Shown one piece after another: positions 11,401 through 22,800 of a stretch of DNA of 64,000 nt; position 1 is the stretch's first letter; every line of letters starts with the position of its first letter. This DNA is from Ciona intestinalis (taxonomy: Eukaryota; Chordata; Ascidiacea; Phlebobranchia; Cionidae), in assembly GCF_000224145.3 (NCBI RefSeq), contig NC_020166.2:2382789-2446788 (forward strand), read 5' to 3'. The position numbers were made by a program, and so were the translations under genes. The notes under the pieces were generated by a model. That model had not been told where the DNA came from. It worked only from the letters and a program-made list of their open reading frames with translations, and made no database searches.

Positions 11401-14400
11401 ATGCAGATAATCACTCCGCTAATAAATGATCTTGGAACTGATATTAATGAAATTCAAAGCAAGTTATCAGCCATTGCCATTCCCAGGTGATATTTCTTTC
11501 TACAGCATGTTATTATTTTGCATTGGAGATTTTTAGCATGTGCAATTTTCACATAAAAATATCAGTTCAATTTTAGATTCCAAAACTGACAAATTCCGCT
11601 TCTGGCAAATTACTAAAAATTGCAGAGGAAAAACACTTAATGGCAATTGCTCTAAATCATTGATTCCTTCTGGGTTGTCATAATTGTCAGCCATATACTA
11701 AAAATGAAAAAATTATTGCTCATAAATAAAGTATATTCGATAACTTATCACTAGGCACGAGTTGTATAAAACATATCTACCCAATGATTTATAGTTATAC
11801 GTACCTGGGCTGTAAGGACTGTCGTTGTTCCACTGCACAAGAGTAAATATAAATAAGATACATTCATTCATCACATGCAAACGAATCTACGAATGCAAAA
11901 TTGTTTAAAATTATTATATTTCTGGCTGAGTAATTCTCAAAACAGTTAAGAGACGCTTTACTAAAAAAGATTAATTTTCTTGTATATGCCTACCTTAGCA
12001 TTGGTTTACATTGTTTTAATTCCAGGGAAAATGTTGATATTGGTGAGCTTACATTGAAAGGAACGTTTGCAAGGATATATAAAGGAACATTAGATGATGG
12101 AACACCAGTCCTTATCAAGACTGTATCAGGTAGCTCTATTACTTCAGTTTATGTGTATATTTTTAGGTTCATATATTTATATTTTTATGTTTTTTTTGTA
12201 GGTGGAATAAACTGTATTAGTTTCTTTACCATAACTCTTTTATTATTATTATTTTAAAAGCCTATTTACCCTACGCCCTTACCCCTATGTGCTTTTTGCT
12301 ATTTTTGTATATACGTTAATTTTACAATGACTTAAACACTTAATTTTAAAATCCAATTACCTTGTACAATAATCTAAATCCTACAAACACAAGCATGCTA
12401 AAAATGTAGCAATTCCAGTTAATATTTTCTCCTCATAACCGAACATCTAAACAGTTCCTTCTATTTTCTTCTTTTTTCTTTTTTTTCTTTCTACAAAAAA
12501 TAATATATATATATATATTTGATTTTTTTGATAAAAACTTCTGTTTCTACTTTATTATTATTAGACATGGCAACTGAAGAACAAAAGCGATTGTTGTTAT
12601 TTGAAAGCTCGCTGCTACGTGGCATGCACCATAGAAATCTACTATCAATGAAACATGTTGTTCTTCAAGATGATTCCACCCCACCAATGGTCTTATTCCA
12701 TTTTATGGAAGGTGATAAATTGAGTTTTTAATTTGATGTGTTTTGTTTAATGGCTGCATTGGTGCATAAAAAAAGTTTTTAAGCCTTCAAGACTTAAGTA
12801 TCAACTTGATTTCATTTTTTAAATTAAGCTCAAAGAGTCTATCTAAGTAGAAGTTACTACTTACGTATAGCTGATTAGCAGTTTGGGGTAAAATGGGACA
12901 TGCTTACATTCTTTTTTTCCTGTCCCATTTGGTAATAAGCAAAGAATATAAGTACTAATACCAAATAGTTATTACTGGGTTAAGGGTACTACTTACATAT
13001 AGTAAGTTGGGATAAAATACAACATATTTTTATTTTTTCCTGTCTGATTTTGTAGTAAACAAAGAATATTTACAGAATGAAAGAGACGTAGCCATGCGAT
13101 ACAACAATTAAAAAATATTGTTAATTGTTTTAAACGCAATTTAAAAAATATTGGATTAGGTTGCTAACAAGATTCCATCTTACCCCACAGTACTGTATTC
13201 TTGGTTTTATCCCAGGTGGAAATCTAAAGCATTACCTGCAAGGATTAAAATTGAAGGAATCACCAGGACTTGTGTCTGGAATATTTGGTTCAGGGTCAAC
13301 AAAATATGAACAAGTTTCGACGCAAGATCTTGTAGAGATGGCTATACAGGTATTTTGCTCTTTATTAATACAGATCTGCCTAATATGGGTATGTAAGGAT
13401 GCATGTGTGACCTGGAATTGACTTTGATATAGTACTGTGGGTTGAAATGGGATACCATTAGCACTAGAAACTAATTCTCCTATTTCCTGATCATGTTTTG
13501 TACAATTAAGTAAAAGCTTTTTTAGAGTGGCGGGGCACATTGTATAATTCTGTAAATATTCATTGTTTACAAACAAATGGGATGGAAGATAGGAAAAAAT
13601 ATGTCTCTGTAAATAATATAGGTACACAACGTAGTAACAGGTAATTAGGTGATAATGCACCAATTAAAGGTCATAACATGGGCATGCCTGAAGACCACCC
13701 TTGTTTTTTAAAACGATAGGTGCCATTGCTTGTATGTATTTATTGGTTCAGTACTAGACATACTTAAGCTGATAAAGGTATTTTTCTGTATTGTTTTTTT
13801 TTTAAATTATTACAGAAATACGGTCAACCTTTTCATAAATGGTTTTATTCTAGTATTAGTTGTATAAACTGTGTATCAAGTTATCTATTCTATATGGGTG
13901 AGAACGTGAGATTTTTCAGTGGGGCACGCCATGGCTCTGGGATTTTGGCTTAAGTTGACACCTAATTGTCTTATTAAGTATCAATAAAATTAAAGCTATG
14001 AAATGTATTGTAAATTAGTACGTTTACCTATTTTATATTTATTTGTCAGATTGCTTGTGGTATGACTTATTTATCAAAAAGAGGATTAGTGCACAAAGAT
14101 TTGGCTGCAAGAAATTGTGTGTAAGTAAAATTTTGGAGATATATAAATGTAATTAAAATTAAATGCACTTTGTATGCAAGTGTAATGAGGCACTAGGTGT
14201 ATGAAACAAAAAAGGCAACGTTATAAGGCATGTCGTTTTTCTACAACGGCAGAATAAAGCAAATTAGTTTCATTTAAAAGTACATTTATTTCTTAAACAG
14301 TATTTTATTTATAATGTCTCAAATTAAATTCAAAGTTACATTTATTTCTAATACAATTTTTTTATAATATATCAATTTAAGTTACGTTTATTTCGGATAC

Positions 14401-15900
14401 TGTTTTTATAACATCTCAAAATAAATTCGAGTAACATTTAATTCTAACAATGTATTTTATATACCACAGAATCGACAGAGATCTAAAAGTAAAAATTTCT
14501 GACAACGCATTATCACGGGATGCTTTCCCTGCCGATTATTGTTGCCTTGGCGATAATGAAAACCGACCAGTAAGATGGCTAGGTCTTGAAAGTTTGGTTC
14601 ACAAAGTATATTCCTCTGCAAGTGACGTGGTAAGTTGTTATTGCTGATATATAGTAGGATGGGGAAAGATGGGATGCATTTTACATTTTTTCATCAAATT
14701 GAGACACATTTTCATTTGGTAATGAACAAAAGACATTTAAAGATATATAAAAATATATTCTCACGATTTCCATAGACCTTTGTTAATTGTTTAAAACTTA
14801 ATCAGGCCAATTGGATATTATGTTCTGAAGGTGTTCCATTTCCCCCATTCTACTATACATACACGTATGTTTTCAAAAACCAGGGTGATGTTTAGACCGC
14901 TGTCAGGATATATTTGTTCCAACCGCTCAATTTGTATCGCAGTGGTTACTAGTTAGGACGAATGCAATACGAGGTCTATAAAATGCAGTTTGGCTAAAAA
15001 ACATTCCCGGGCAAAATATTATCGAAAATATTTTGCACCGTTTCAAGGTAGATTTCTACCATTATATTTGAACTACTGCGCATGAAATTTTATCGAACAT
15101 AATGTAGGAAGACCGTAATGCCAATATACCAATGGCTAAGAGACATCTATTTGTCTCTTAATATTACTAGATTTCATATGTTTATATTATAGTAGTTTTG
15201 GGATGTTTTGAATTTTTATCAAAACTTTGTAGCGATTATTTAAAAATATTTCCTAAAATTTAAACAAAATTGGTAAATAAAAGTTATATTGGATTTACTG
15301 ATTCTATATACTTAAACAAATATTTAAAAAATGTAATGATTATTGCAGTGGTCCTTTGGAGTTTTATTATGGGAGTTACAGTCCCTAGCTGCTACACCAT
15401 ATGCAGATATTGATGATTTTGAAATGGCTAGCTATTTGAAAGATGGTTTTCGTCTAAGTCAACCAATCAACTGCCCAGATCATTTGTAAGTTTCAACTCA
15501 ACTTTAAACTGTGTTCATTCTGGTAGATTCTAATGTGTACTCACTTGTTTTGAGAATATTTGTTTGGGATACTTAGCTAATTCAAGCCTAAATCCCAATT
15601 ATCCTTGAATGCCTTGCTGTAGAACCTCACCCATATAGAATGTACAAGTCCTTTGCTAGTATAAAAATGTAATTTCTTCGAAAAGATAAAGCATTTTGTT
15701 TAGTTATATTTATATACCATGAAATTTTGCACTATTATGTCTGTAAATTTTCAAAACAATCCTTTTTAAAAACTTGTTTTTATTTCAGGTACAGCATAAT
15801 TGCAAGTTGTTGGCATTACTCACCAGACCAAAGACCCTCCTTTACCAAACTCCTACAAATGCTTACTGAGTTTTATGCAGAACTAGAAGTCTATGTGTAA
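8456..15900 (+). CDS. RYK: RYK, Wnt-binding receptor pseudokinase
   Basis: Fifteen exons join in frame to 593 aa (human 607): 8456..8558, 8887..9053, 9567..9635, 9720..9903, 10287..10349, 10658..10796, 11140..11231, 11387..11486, 12026..12129, 12565..12711, 13216..13349, 14050..14120, 14470..14629, 15349..15485, 15789..15900. Order: signal peptide (1-19), WIF domain (DLYLAEDQVEKLFG onward, to about residue 150), one membrane helix (about 210-231), juxtamembrane region, and kinase fold from about residue 307. Family marks are the VSGxxx-to-LLRGMHHRNLLSMKH region, GDNENRPVRWLGLESL and YLKDGFRLSQPINCPD. The lysine in LIKTV and the catalytic loop HKDLAARNC are kept. DFG is replaced by DNA (SDNALSR), as in vertebrate RYK. 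The glycine loop reads KGTFARIY, with fewer glycines than usual. The protein binds Wnt at the cell surface. It ends VYV, like human AYV. Confidence 0.96.
8652..8846 (+). mobile_element. MITE, full-length copy in RYK intron 1
   Basis: This copy has the internal blocks of the family: GTGTCCCACCTTAGCACATA at the left, TTTTAAACAATTAACAGCGG, then TTTGTTTACTACCAAATAGG. It ends TCTCCCACCCTACTATA. The ends form terminal inverted repeats of the AGTAGGGTGGG type. Confidence 0.7.
11628..11866 (+). mobile_element. SINE 3' portion in RYK intron 8
   Basis: The sequence holds the SINE body blocks CACTTAATGGCAATTGCTCT and GGGTTGTCATAATTGTCAGC. It ends with AAGGACTGTCGTTGTTCCAC followed by an AAATAAA-rich tail. 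The tRNA-like head is missing, so this is a 5'-truncated or diverged copy. Confidence 0.55.
12880..12952 (+). mobile_element. MITE fragment in RYK intron 10
   Basis: The left end reads AGTTTGGGGTAAAATGGGAC, followed by the conserved TGTCCCATTTGGTAATAAGC block. The right half is not present, or is replaced by the next copy at 12996. Confidence 0.55.
12996..13198 (+). mobile_element. MITE copy in RYK intron 10
   Basis: This copy starts AGTAAGTTGGGATAAAATAC. It contains TTTTGTAGTAAACAAAGAAT and TGTTAATTGTTTTAAACGC, and ends ATCTTACCCCACAGTACTGT. It ends 17 bases before the exon 11 acceptor. Orientation is opposite to the 8652 copy, judged by the order of the internal blocks. Confidence 0.65.
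13429..13606 (+). mobile_element. Diverged MITE copy in RYK intron 11
   Basis: The left end is AGTACTGTGGGTTGAAATGG. It is followed by a diverged CACTAGAAACTAATTC region, CCTGATCATGTTTTGTACAA and TTTGTTTACAAACAAATGGG. The right terminus is eroded, so the end coordinate is approximate. Confidence 0.5.
14190..14273 (+). mobile_element. SINE tail fragment in RYK intron 12
   Basis: This contains the characteristic 3' block AGGTGTATGAAACAAAAAAG, then ATAAGGCATGTCG, ending in CAGAATAAAGCAAATTAG. The same block occurs at 21998, 54260 and 58430 and, reversed, at 16629. Confidence 0.5.
14650..14857 (+). mobile_element. MITE, full-length copy in RYK intron 13
   Basis: The element starts ATAGTAGGATGGGGAAAGAT and ends TTCCCCCATTCTACTATA-like sequence, giving matching inverted termini. 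Inside are CATTTGGTAATGAACAAAAG and TTGTTAATTGTTTAAAACTT. Confidence 0.75.
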
Positions 15901-16346
15901 ACTTTACTATTTCATTTTTCTACATTTTTATATCATGAACAACTGTAAAGTGGTCCGAAATTGGTAATTTTTACTGGCTCTTTTGCTTGTACATAACTGC
16001 CAATATTTTAAACAGTTTCTTTTCTACAATTTTATATCATAAATGTCTGTAAAGTGGTCCTAAAATGATAATTTTACTGGCTTGTATATTAGTGCCAATT
16101 ACCTAGCTTTGTAATAAAAACTAATCCTGTATTTTGTAGTTTATTGTATGTGTTAAAAAAGAATGAATTACAGTATTATTGAACTCAATTAGATTAAAAA
16201 AGCAGGGTTATAACACAGAGCAAAAAATAAAAAACATTTCCACAATAAGCTAATGGTTCAGTTGTACAAAAAAATATAGTTCAAAACTTAAAGTTCACTG
16301 ATTTAAATTTAGCATACAGCAACACTTGTAATTTGTTTATTGTGTT

Positions 16347-17319
16347 TTATTGGAACTTAGCATACAGCAAAGGTACGTAGTCGTCATATTGGGCTTGGAA
16401 ACACGCAGCAGCAACTAAACACCCAAGTTTGTATTTCTTTGCAATGTCCTGAATTTTCTGTGTGTCTCGTCCTTTCATTACCATACCAATTTTGTCTGAG
16501 GTTTCTACTTTTTCATTTTGTTCATAAACAAGGAAGACATACCGGTGAAGACCTGAAAATATATCACAGTATGTTTATGTATGTAACTAATTCAGCCTCC
16601 AGTGATAGTTAGTTGTTATAACACTGATGTTCTGTTTCATACACCTCGTGCTACTACGCATGACATGTTTGTTTTTCGGTGTGCCTGACAATTTAGACAA
16701 TTCATTATTAACCACTGGGTTTGGAGCAATTGTTTAGGTGTCTTGCCTATAGACACAATGTCCACAATAGTAGCAGCGACAAGTCTTGAACCAAAAACCT
16801 CTAGGTTACAATCAGACTCGCTAACCATATTGCCACGGCAGCAAACAATTGAAAAATACTACAATACAGACCTGTTCCTTCAGGTGGTCCTGCCCCAACA
16901 TATTCAGCCACAACCTGGCCCTCCTTTATATTAGTTCCTGGTATGTTAATAACACCCCAGTGATACCACTCTCGAAATTTTGGTTCTGCTCGGCTGGGGG
17001 CATCAGGGTCTGTCATGAAAATGGAATACAATTTTCCATTTTCTGTCGTCCAAGTTACTGTTGGTTCGTTTTGCACCTGAAATTAACAGAAATAAGATAA
17101 TTCGTTTTTTTATTACAAAAAAAATGATTTTTGAGGGTAAGTGAATGCTAAAAACCTATGTAAGATTTTTTTGTTATAGGATTTTAATGTTCTTACCACT
17201 GTTGGTGTTGTTATTTGGCCGATTTCGTTCAAATGAAAGTCATTGAATTTGACATTGGCTTGCTCCTTGGGGCAATCCTCAACTTGGTCCAACTCGTTTT
17301 TTGACCACGCCGATTCCAT
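16347..17319 (-). CDS. PEBP1: Phosphatidylethanolamine-binding protein (PEBP/RKIP family)
   Basis: Three minus-strand exons, 17319..17197, 17076..16872 and 16552..16347, encode 177 aa (human PEBP1 is 187). The first ATG is at 17319. The ligand-pocket signatures are present: TDPDAPSR followed by FREWYHWGVINI, then GPPEGTG|LHRYVFLVYEQ spanning the second splice, and a C-terminal DDYVPLLYAKF like the mammalian DDYVPKLYEQL. These small cytosolic proteins bind phospholipid head groups, and in animals some restrain Raf/MEK signalling. Whether this copy is the RKIP orthologue or one of several tunicate paralogues cannot be told here. The second intron consists mostly of a SINE. Confidence 0.93.
16629..16856 (-). 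mobile_element. tRNA-derived SINE in PEBP intron 2
   Basis: Read on the minus strand, the head has a Pol III A-box-like TGGCAATATGGTTAGCGAG. A B-box-like GGTTCAAGACTTG follows. The SINE body carries GACACCTAAACAATTGCTCC and the tail GTGTATGAAACAGAAC. It fills about 70% of a 319-base intron. Confidence 0.75.
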
Positions 17320-17963
17320 AATTGCAAAATTCAATTGTCACCTTCAATAAATGAAAGTATCGAAACTTCGTGAAAACGACAGTCCTTATAATACTGTTTT
17401 AAAAAAGGTTTTCATTTTTATGATGCCAGTATAATTTAAACCGAACTAAAGCTGTATTTTACGTATTTAAATCTATTTAAGAGAGTGTAATATACGAACA
17501 ACATACCAAATTTGACATGCGACGCTCGTTGCTGCTGCAATCGTGTTGAATAAAGCGAGTACAGTATTGAGAATTTACGAAAAAGGCAAAGTTAGGTTTT
17601 AAGAAAAAGGCAAAACATCAGTAATCCACCGACATAGGAAAGCAATAGTAAAGGTAAACGTGGAACTACCATGTTAAACTGTTGTGTATTCAGTTTCCAT
17701 ATATTACTGTTGTGTAGTGACTAGTGAGCCTATAGTGGTGTATTCTCAGGACACGTTTAAATTGTTGTGACGAAGTTCACAAGTCATTCGTGGCCAGTAT
17801 ATTTAGTAGCTGTTGTTTAAACGCCATTCACTCTAAATTCGATTTTTCAAATTTTCAATTCTCTGATCCGGGTTGACGTCATAAATATTAAACTGTAATG
17901 ATATTTGCGTTTTTCAGAATATTGATCCACTTATGAACAACAGAAGTTTTTGTTTTAATAAAC
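17320..17963. promoter_or_regulatory. Head-to-head promoter region, PEBP and TVP23
   Basis: The 644 bases separate the two divergent start codons. The centre (17500-17770) has scattered CpG sites and no evident coding exon. CACTCTAAATTCGATTTTTC and GACGTCATAAATA occur near the TVP23 side. No feature was identified with confidence. Confidence 0.45.
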
Positions 17964-18811
17964 ATGAACACTGATGACACAGTTTTGGAATTTGGTTCCG
18001 AAAACGAACCAAGAGTCAAAAAGAGGGTTATCCATCCTGTAGCTTGTTTTTTCCATCTCTTTTTTCGAGTTTCTGCATTGGTTGTGTATTTGGTGTGTGG
18101 ACTTACAACCGCTGGCTTTGTGAGCAGTTTCATTGCCATTCTGTTGCTACTTTCCGCTGATTTTTGGACCGTGAAAAATGTCACTGGGAGATTACTGGTT
18201 GGTTTAAGGTGGTGGAACAAAGTTGATGACGATGGCAAAAGTACGTGGATTTATGAATCAAGAAAGCCTGCTGCAATGAAGAAACACCCAGTGAAACCAG
18301 CAGAATCAAGGTTAGTAACTATTAATTTAATTTTACAATGAAATTCTCTTTCTTGTTTTAATTAACATATTCTAAGAAATAAATAAAAAAATCATATGTT
18401 TGTTAAGTAATAGTATTTAAAATTCCTCTTTCTTTAATGTTGTAAATAATCTGATCTTTGTTACCATATAAGAAATGTTATTTATGTAGCCTATATATGT
18501 AATTTTCCCCCAGTTTTGTAAGTTATATATTTTTTAGGATTTTTTGGGTCAGTTTGATTGTGTGTCCTCTTATCTGGCTCTTCTCTTTGTTTGGTTTAAT
18601 CTTCGGTCTAAACGTGAAGTGGCTCGCTGTAGTCATCGTTGCTTTAATACTGAACTCTGCCAACTTATTCGGATATATTCGATGCAAATTTACAAGCAGG
18701 AAACAAATCGGAAGTTTAGCAACAAAATACATTGGTTCACAAATATTTAATTCCATGGCAGGTGGTACGCAGGAAGAGACAAATACACCGGTCTCTTCAG
18801 AGACATTTTAA
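17964..18811 (+). CDS. TVP23B: TVP23 homologue (FAM18), Golgi membrane protein
   Basis: Two exons, 17964..18310 and 18538..18811, encode 206 aa (human TVP23B is 205). Four hydrophobic segments form two pairs: VACFFHLFFRVSALVVYLV with TAGFVSSFIAILLLLSADFW, and IFWVSLIVCPLIWLFSLFG with WLAVVIVALILNSANLFGY. Between the pairs lies the family block FWTVKNVTGRLLVGLRWWN followed by an acidic DDDGKSTWIYESR loop. The C-terminal side has CKFTSRKQI. TVP23 sits in late Golgi membranes and works with YIPF-type partners in vesicle traffic. Of the vertebrate TVP23A/B/C paralogues, a single invertebrate orthologue is expected, so the B letter is nominal. Confidence 0.92.
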
Positions 18812-19885
18812 TTTCCCATTCTCTCATATGTGTAAAAAATATTATGCGTGGTTATTTATTTTTCGCTTCAGTATAACTTAAAATGAAAAGGTCCTTTGTT
18901 ATAAGAATATATGTATTGGACTCTATTATTGTAGGCGCAGTGGTGCACTATATGCTTTGTATTTTATATAAGTTATCAAAGCACATAACATATAAAAAGG
19001 TATCATGTGTTGTACAGTAGGGCGGTACACATACAGTAACTTCATACGAGCCAAACCTAGGGTGGCAAGGCAGGCAAACACAGGCTGAGTGTGGAGTTGC
19101 ATTAAACATCTGCACTGCACCCAATCAAACAGTGAACATTGCAACCAATAAGTTAGATTCGTCTTCTAGAAATGTGTGTCTAACTAAACCTGCCTTCCTT
19201 GCATTTTAAGTTTGGCACCCATGGTTAACTTTTTTTGTAAAAACTAAAAAGCATTCAACCCCTATTGTAAACTCAGACTTTTTTATTATTTAATGTTTTT
19301 ATATAAGGTGAATTAAACTGTTTAATCAACCTGGCAATAATAATATTTAGTCGTATTTGTAACCCAATATAGTAAGGTAATCTTTAATCTGCTATATCTC
19401 AAAATCTATGTTTTATGAGGATACTTTTTAAACTACAGTAACTCTGTTAGGATTAAGATACGGTATTTTTATTGTATATTTTATGTATTGGGAATTAGTG
19501 ACTGTTAGTCTGTTACTAACATATTTTTTTTGTGCAATGTGTCCAACTTAACTTATACTGGTTAAATTTTATTGGACAGGGCATTTAGAATACATATGCT
19601 TACAACTTGTGAAGTTTTTATTACATATCAATATATAAACAAGCACAACTTAGAACTTAAAGGGTATGGGGGCAAACAAAGGATTTTTTACATTGAAAGC
19701 TGAAAAGCTGGATACATTTTCTAATTTAGCCCCAACAGCAAAATACTGTGTTCCAAAATTCCTGCAGAATTTATTACAAATAAAACTTAATAGATAAACA
19801 GAAACTGTTGGTTTGAAAGCAATTTTAAGCTGAATATAAAATATAATTGATTTTCTAATTACCCAGCAGTTAAGATAAAATTTAG
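18812..19885. other. Intergenic region between convergent TVP23 and ZPR1
   Basis: This is AT-rich sequence that should contain both 3' UTRs. No exon, MITE or SINE was recognised. Small open frames, such as one around 18926-19144 on the minus strand, have no recognisable composition and no splice context. Confidence 0.5.
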
Positions 19886-22800
19886 CTACGAAGTATAGTT
19901 TTCAGTGTTCATATCATTTAAACCAAGCTCTTCATTCTGTTCATATGTTCTCTCATATTCTACTTCTGACAAACATGGATCTGGTTCTGGTGCATAGATG
20001 TTCTGTATAAAGCTGTTACTGTTCATATCATCTAAAAAAAACAATACAGAAACTTTAATATAGGCAAGTTACATCCATAAAGGAAATTTATAAAGGTGAG
20101 ATTTTTAAGAATAAAACATAGTGGATATTTAATTATAGAAACTTTATATAAATACTATTATATGATTAAAAGACAGCCACAGTTAAAGTTTTGGTAAGGC
20201 ATATAAATATGTGCTACCAATTTAAATCTAGAATGCAGTGTCTGTTTTATTACATTAATATCTTACCCAAGATTAATGTAAATGGTGTTGCTCCCTTTAA
20301 AAGAGAATCAAGTTTTTCAACAAATTTCCTCAGTTTGTCATTAGTTGCACTGTCACCTCCAACGAATGGATTTGTTTCAAGCATCTAAACAATTAAACAA
20401 CTTACAAGACTTTATTTTTTTCACGAGTTTACATAAAAGTATGGACTTCATTGTGTATCCAATTTACAAAAGAAGATCTAACTATATTTTAAAACATTTC
20501 TTAATGCATAGCACCAAAACTGTATGTGCAGAGCAATGATTTTTCATGTTGTATTTTTATAAAAATTAGGTGACATCTCCCCCAAGAAAATTAGAAATAA
20601 AAATGATTAATTTTTAAGTTTTTTTTCTGTGTGAAATGTCTAGTAATAATCTCTATATAAAAATGTAAATGTAAAGCAAAACTCTGTATAGTAATAATAA
20701 ACTAAAAATGCTGTAAATTAAAACAAACCATTGCTTTGAGATCCACCAGTAATCCTTCAACAGTGGTAAATTTTCCACTTATTGCATTTCCTCCTGTAAT
20801 AAAGTCCAGCTCTGGGATTTTAATTGTACATGTCTCTGATTTTAACACATCTCTTGACATATCTTCTGTACTTTTAACTTTTAATCTGTATTGAAAATGG
20901 GTTATTATAAAAAAAATTATATAGGCTATACAAATATATAAACATATTTTTAATGAAAAAAAAAAGGTTTTCTTTTCTGCATTATGTGCAAAAAACTTTT
21001 TTACAAAACTCCAACTCAGACCTACTGTTTGCTTAGTGTGCTAAAGAGCTTCACACATTAAGATTAAAATAAAAATTACATTTAAACACTATAAAATAAA
21101 ATCTGTTATCAAATAAACGAAAAGTTAGAAAATCATATATTGTTACAAAAAAATACAACTTAATTTACTGAAAATAACACAGGCAAATTAAGGCATGTCA
21201 AAGAAGTTAAAACAAAGTTTACGTTATTATTTTTCCTTTCGGTTCGAACCCAGTTCCAGATTTCACTTCATTTGTTCTTTTACCACAAGTGTCACAGTTC
21301 GTTGCCATTATTATCACTTCTTTAAAGTGAGGTATTTTAACCACCTGACAAAAGTACATTTATATTACTTCTATAGGTATGTTTTGGGGAGATTAAGACA
21401 CATCAAAAGATGTTACCTTATTATTCCAATGCCTAATGACCTTTCGTAAATATCATTTTAGGGATGTCATTTCAGTTTCAATTGAAAGCTACTAATTTAT
21501 AAACGCAACTCTATTTGACTACTAGTTTTTAATAACAGTAAAACAGTATACACAAGTGATGCAACCTTATTTATTGTGATAGTCAGATCAATTAAAACAA
21601 TAAACAGAATTAGCAGCAAAATGACAGTCACAAAAACAGTGAAATACTTTTTGATTTTTTTTTGATAAAAACTGCTGAGTAAATGAGTCACATAAAATTG
21701 TAGCTGCTAAAACTAAACCCACAACTAACTCATTCCAATTACCTTCATATTTGTTTCATTTGTTACCCCACAGCTTGGACACTCAGTTGAAAAAGTAATA
21801 ACTTCATTCTTTAAATCCAACCCTTGCCCAGGTTCTGGTAATTCAATCTCTTCGCTTTTATTTTTCTCCTGTATTGCGTCATCAGCCTAAACAAATGACA
21901 TGCATATTTTAAATGAATTGTTCTAGGTTTATCATATGTGGGTAATGGATAGGCCAGTATTTAAATCTGTGAAAGAGTAACGAGTAAATTGTAAGCGGGT
22001 CCGACGTGTATGAAACAGAACATTCGTGGTATAAAGACTGTCATTTACTCAGAAAAAGGGGAAGAAAATTCAAATTACTTAAAATATGTTAGCATAAATA
22101 GGATGAGGCTACTACGCATGTTATAAAAAGTCGGAGACCTTGGGTTGTTTTTGTGCCACGTTTGGGTATTACGTGGCAATTGCACTTAAAAGACTAGCGT
22201 TTGTTTAATGGACCACAAAACATAATAAAATTCCCAAGAGAGAGAATGTGTTACAGCATATGTTGCTTAATTTGACGCAGCAGGCTTGTGTTTATACACT
22301 AGTTAATATTTCCTAGACACACGCACAAGAGTCCCACAAATGAAAGACTAATTATATTCAAGTAGATTATATGGCCGAGCTAGTACATTTGGCTTGAGGA
22401 CCGGGGTGCACTTGTGAACCAGTGCTCTACCAGCGTGCTTAAGTTAACTGCTTAAGTGATCTGGATACTGTTACTGGACAGTATGCCTTCTTGTACTGTT
22501 GGAACCCAGAGCTCTGAGCATGCTCTGGGTCTGCGACAGCAGGTTCTTGGCATGCTGGTGTTTCTGTGTTCCAACAGCGCAGCGCTGGTATACATGCACC
22601 AGTAACAGCATCCATATCACTTGGACTGTATGTCTCGGTGATAACACAGTGCTCCAATTAGTCCTTTGAACAATATTTGTTTTTGGGCAGTTTTCCACAG
22701 AAAACTGAACTATTTTTTTTCACTTTCATAGGCTTAATTAAAAATATGGCACTAATAACAAACCGCTATAGATTAACCTGGGGGAAAGAGGTTGGTAGTT

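Noticed and set aside
12498-12520. AT dinucleotide runs (also near 2440, 9065 and 24605)
   Set aside because: Short simple repeats usual in AT-rich introns, with no further structure.
13232-13663. 143-codon minus-strand frame in RYK
   Set aside because: It is antisense to RYK exon 11 and a MITE, with no recognisable composition.
16637-16934. Small frames on both strands in PEBP intron 2
   Set aside because: They lie in the SINE and run across exon boundaries in the wrong frame.
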